A DNA stretch of 64,000 bases. Origin: Paracoccus homiensis. Its GTDB lineage: Bacteria > Pseudomonadota > Alphaproteobacteria > Rhodobacterales > Rhodobacteraceae. The translations under genes were made by a program, and so were the position numbers. Below the pieces are notes generated by a model. The model worked only from the letters and a program-made list of their open reading frames with translations. It made no database searches and was not told the origin of the DNA. Of the stretch, positions 63,411-64,000 are shown in pieces. Within the stretch, counting starts at the first letter, position 1, and every line of letters begins with the position of its first letter. The DNA lies in NCBI RefSeq assembly GCF_900111675.1, contig NZ_FOHO01000010.1:1-64000 (forward strand), read 5' to 3'.

Positions 63411-64000
63411 ATGCATATCCCGACCTATCAGGACATGCTGGATGCCGAGGAACGGATCCGTCCGCATATCCGCCGCACGCCGATCCGCCACTCGGACTAT
63501 CTGGATGAGCTGACGGGCGCGCAGCTGTTCTTCAAATGCGAGAACTTCCAGGAACCGGGCGCCTTCAAGGTGCGGGGCGCTGCAAATGCGGTGTTTGGCC
63601 TTGACGACGAACAGGCCCGCAAGGGCGTGGCCACCCATTCTTCGGGCAATCACGCATCCTGCCTGTCTTATGCGGCGATGCGGCGGGGCATTCCCTGCAA
63701 TGTGGTCATGCCCCGCACGGCCCCGCAGGCCAAGAAGGGCACCGTGCGCCGATTTGGCGGGGTGATCACGGAATGCGACCCTTCGACCACCTCGCGCGAG
63801 GCCACGTTCGCGCAGGTCCAGGCAGCCACCGGGGGCGATTTCGTGCATCCCTACAACGACCCGCGCGTGATCGCCGGGCAGGGCACCTGTTCCAAGGAAT
63901 TCATCGAACAGACCGACGGTCTGGATATGGTGGTGGCCCCCATCGGCGGTGGCGGCATGATTTCGGGCACCTGCCTGACACTGGCGACGCTTGCCCCGGA
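63411..64000 (+). CDS. bhcB: Beta-hydroxyaspartate dehydratase, cut by window end
   Basis: The first 196 residues of a PLP-dependent serine/threonine dehydratase-type enzyme. The PLP lysine is Lys53 (GAFKVRGA); SSGNHA and the tetraglycine-type loop PIGGGGMISG bind the cofactor phosphate. In the beta-hydroxyaspartate cycle it yields iminosuccinate. The ATG at 63411 with AAGGA is preferred; an ATG at 63396 overlapping the bhcA stop is possible. bhcC and bhcD should follow outside the window. Confidence 0.88.
   Translation, partial: MHIPTYQDMLDAEERIRPHIRRTPIRHSDYLDELTGAQLFFKCENFQEPGAFKVRGAANAVFGLDDEQARKGVATHSSGNHASCLSYAAMRRGIPCNVVMPRTAPQAKKGTVRRFGGVITECDPSTTSREATFAQVQAATGGDFVHPYNDPRVIAGQGTCSKEFIEQTDGLDMVVAPIGGGGMISGTCLTLATLAP

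Noticed and set aside
1-64000. tRNA, rRNA, CRISPR arrays and insertion sequences
   Set aside because: I looked for repeat-spacer arrays, transposase-like proteins, terminal repeats and tRNA-like folds by eye and found none; a covariance-model search would be needed to exclude small RNAs.

Overview
The window reads as chromosomal DNA of an alphaproteobacterium of the order Rhodobacterales, most likely a Paracoccus species. The evidence is the high GC content, a qox quinol oxidase operon that ends in its own surf1 gene, the bhcR/bhcAB start of the beta-hydroxyaspartate cycle (first described in Paracoccus denitrificans), a minCDE operon, and many ATGA-type overlaps between genes. No rRNA, tRNA, CRISPR array or intact insertion sequence was seen.

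The left half (about 0.9-33.5 kb) is a nearly self-contained system for using aromatic amines, aromatic amino acids and phenylacetate. A FeaR-like AraC regulator, an aldehyde dehydrogenase and an acyl-CoA synthetase face an operon for aromatic amine dehydrogenase (aauBEDA, a tryptophan tryptophylquinone enzyme). That operon is preceded by a tiny translationally coupled ORF and followed by two c-type cytochromes, a membrane cytochrome b-like protein and a tetraheme protein. Next come a fused indolepyruvate/phenylpyruvate ferredoxin oxidoreductase with a divergent Lrp regulator, a Liv-type ABC importer with a hydratase/dehydrogenase fusion, and the complete paa pathway (paaG-I-K-R on the plus strand; paaX, a thiolase, paaABCDE, a third ferritin-like protein, paaZ and paaY on the minus strand). 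Arylethylamines would be oxidised in the periplasm to arylacetaldehydes, then to arylacetates, activated by PaaK, epoxidised by PaaABCE, isomerised by PaaG, opened and oxidised by PaaZ and beta-oxidised to acetyl-CoA and succinyl-CoA. Two paa promoters share a palindrome that suits the TetR regulator.

The middle (33.6-47.7 kb) holds an omega-amino acid transaminase with an MHS-type transporter, the qoxABCD-surf1 quinol oxidase operon, a LysR/glutaryl-CoA dehydrogenase/CoA-transferase group for glutarate, an EamA exporter and minCDE.

From 48.0 to 52.9 kb lies a less familiar group: an ExeA-like AAA ATPase fused to a membrane anchor and a Sel1-like domain, a TAXI-type binding protein with no permease, a long exported coiled-coil protein and a GNAT acetyltransferase.

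The right end (52.9-64 kb) couples sulfide detoxification (SulP transporter, phosphatase-like/SQR fusion, persulfide dioxygenase) under a Crp/Fnr and an NsrR-like regulator to a cyanide-insensitive bd oxidase with its 30-residue DUF2474 partner. It ends in bhcR-bhcA-bhcB, with bhcB cut by the window edge. Glyoxylate assimilation through the beta-hydroxyaspartate cycle would begin there.
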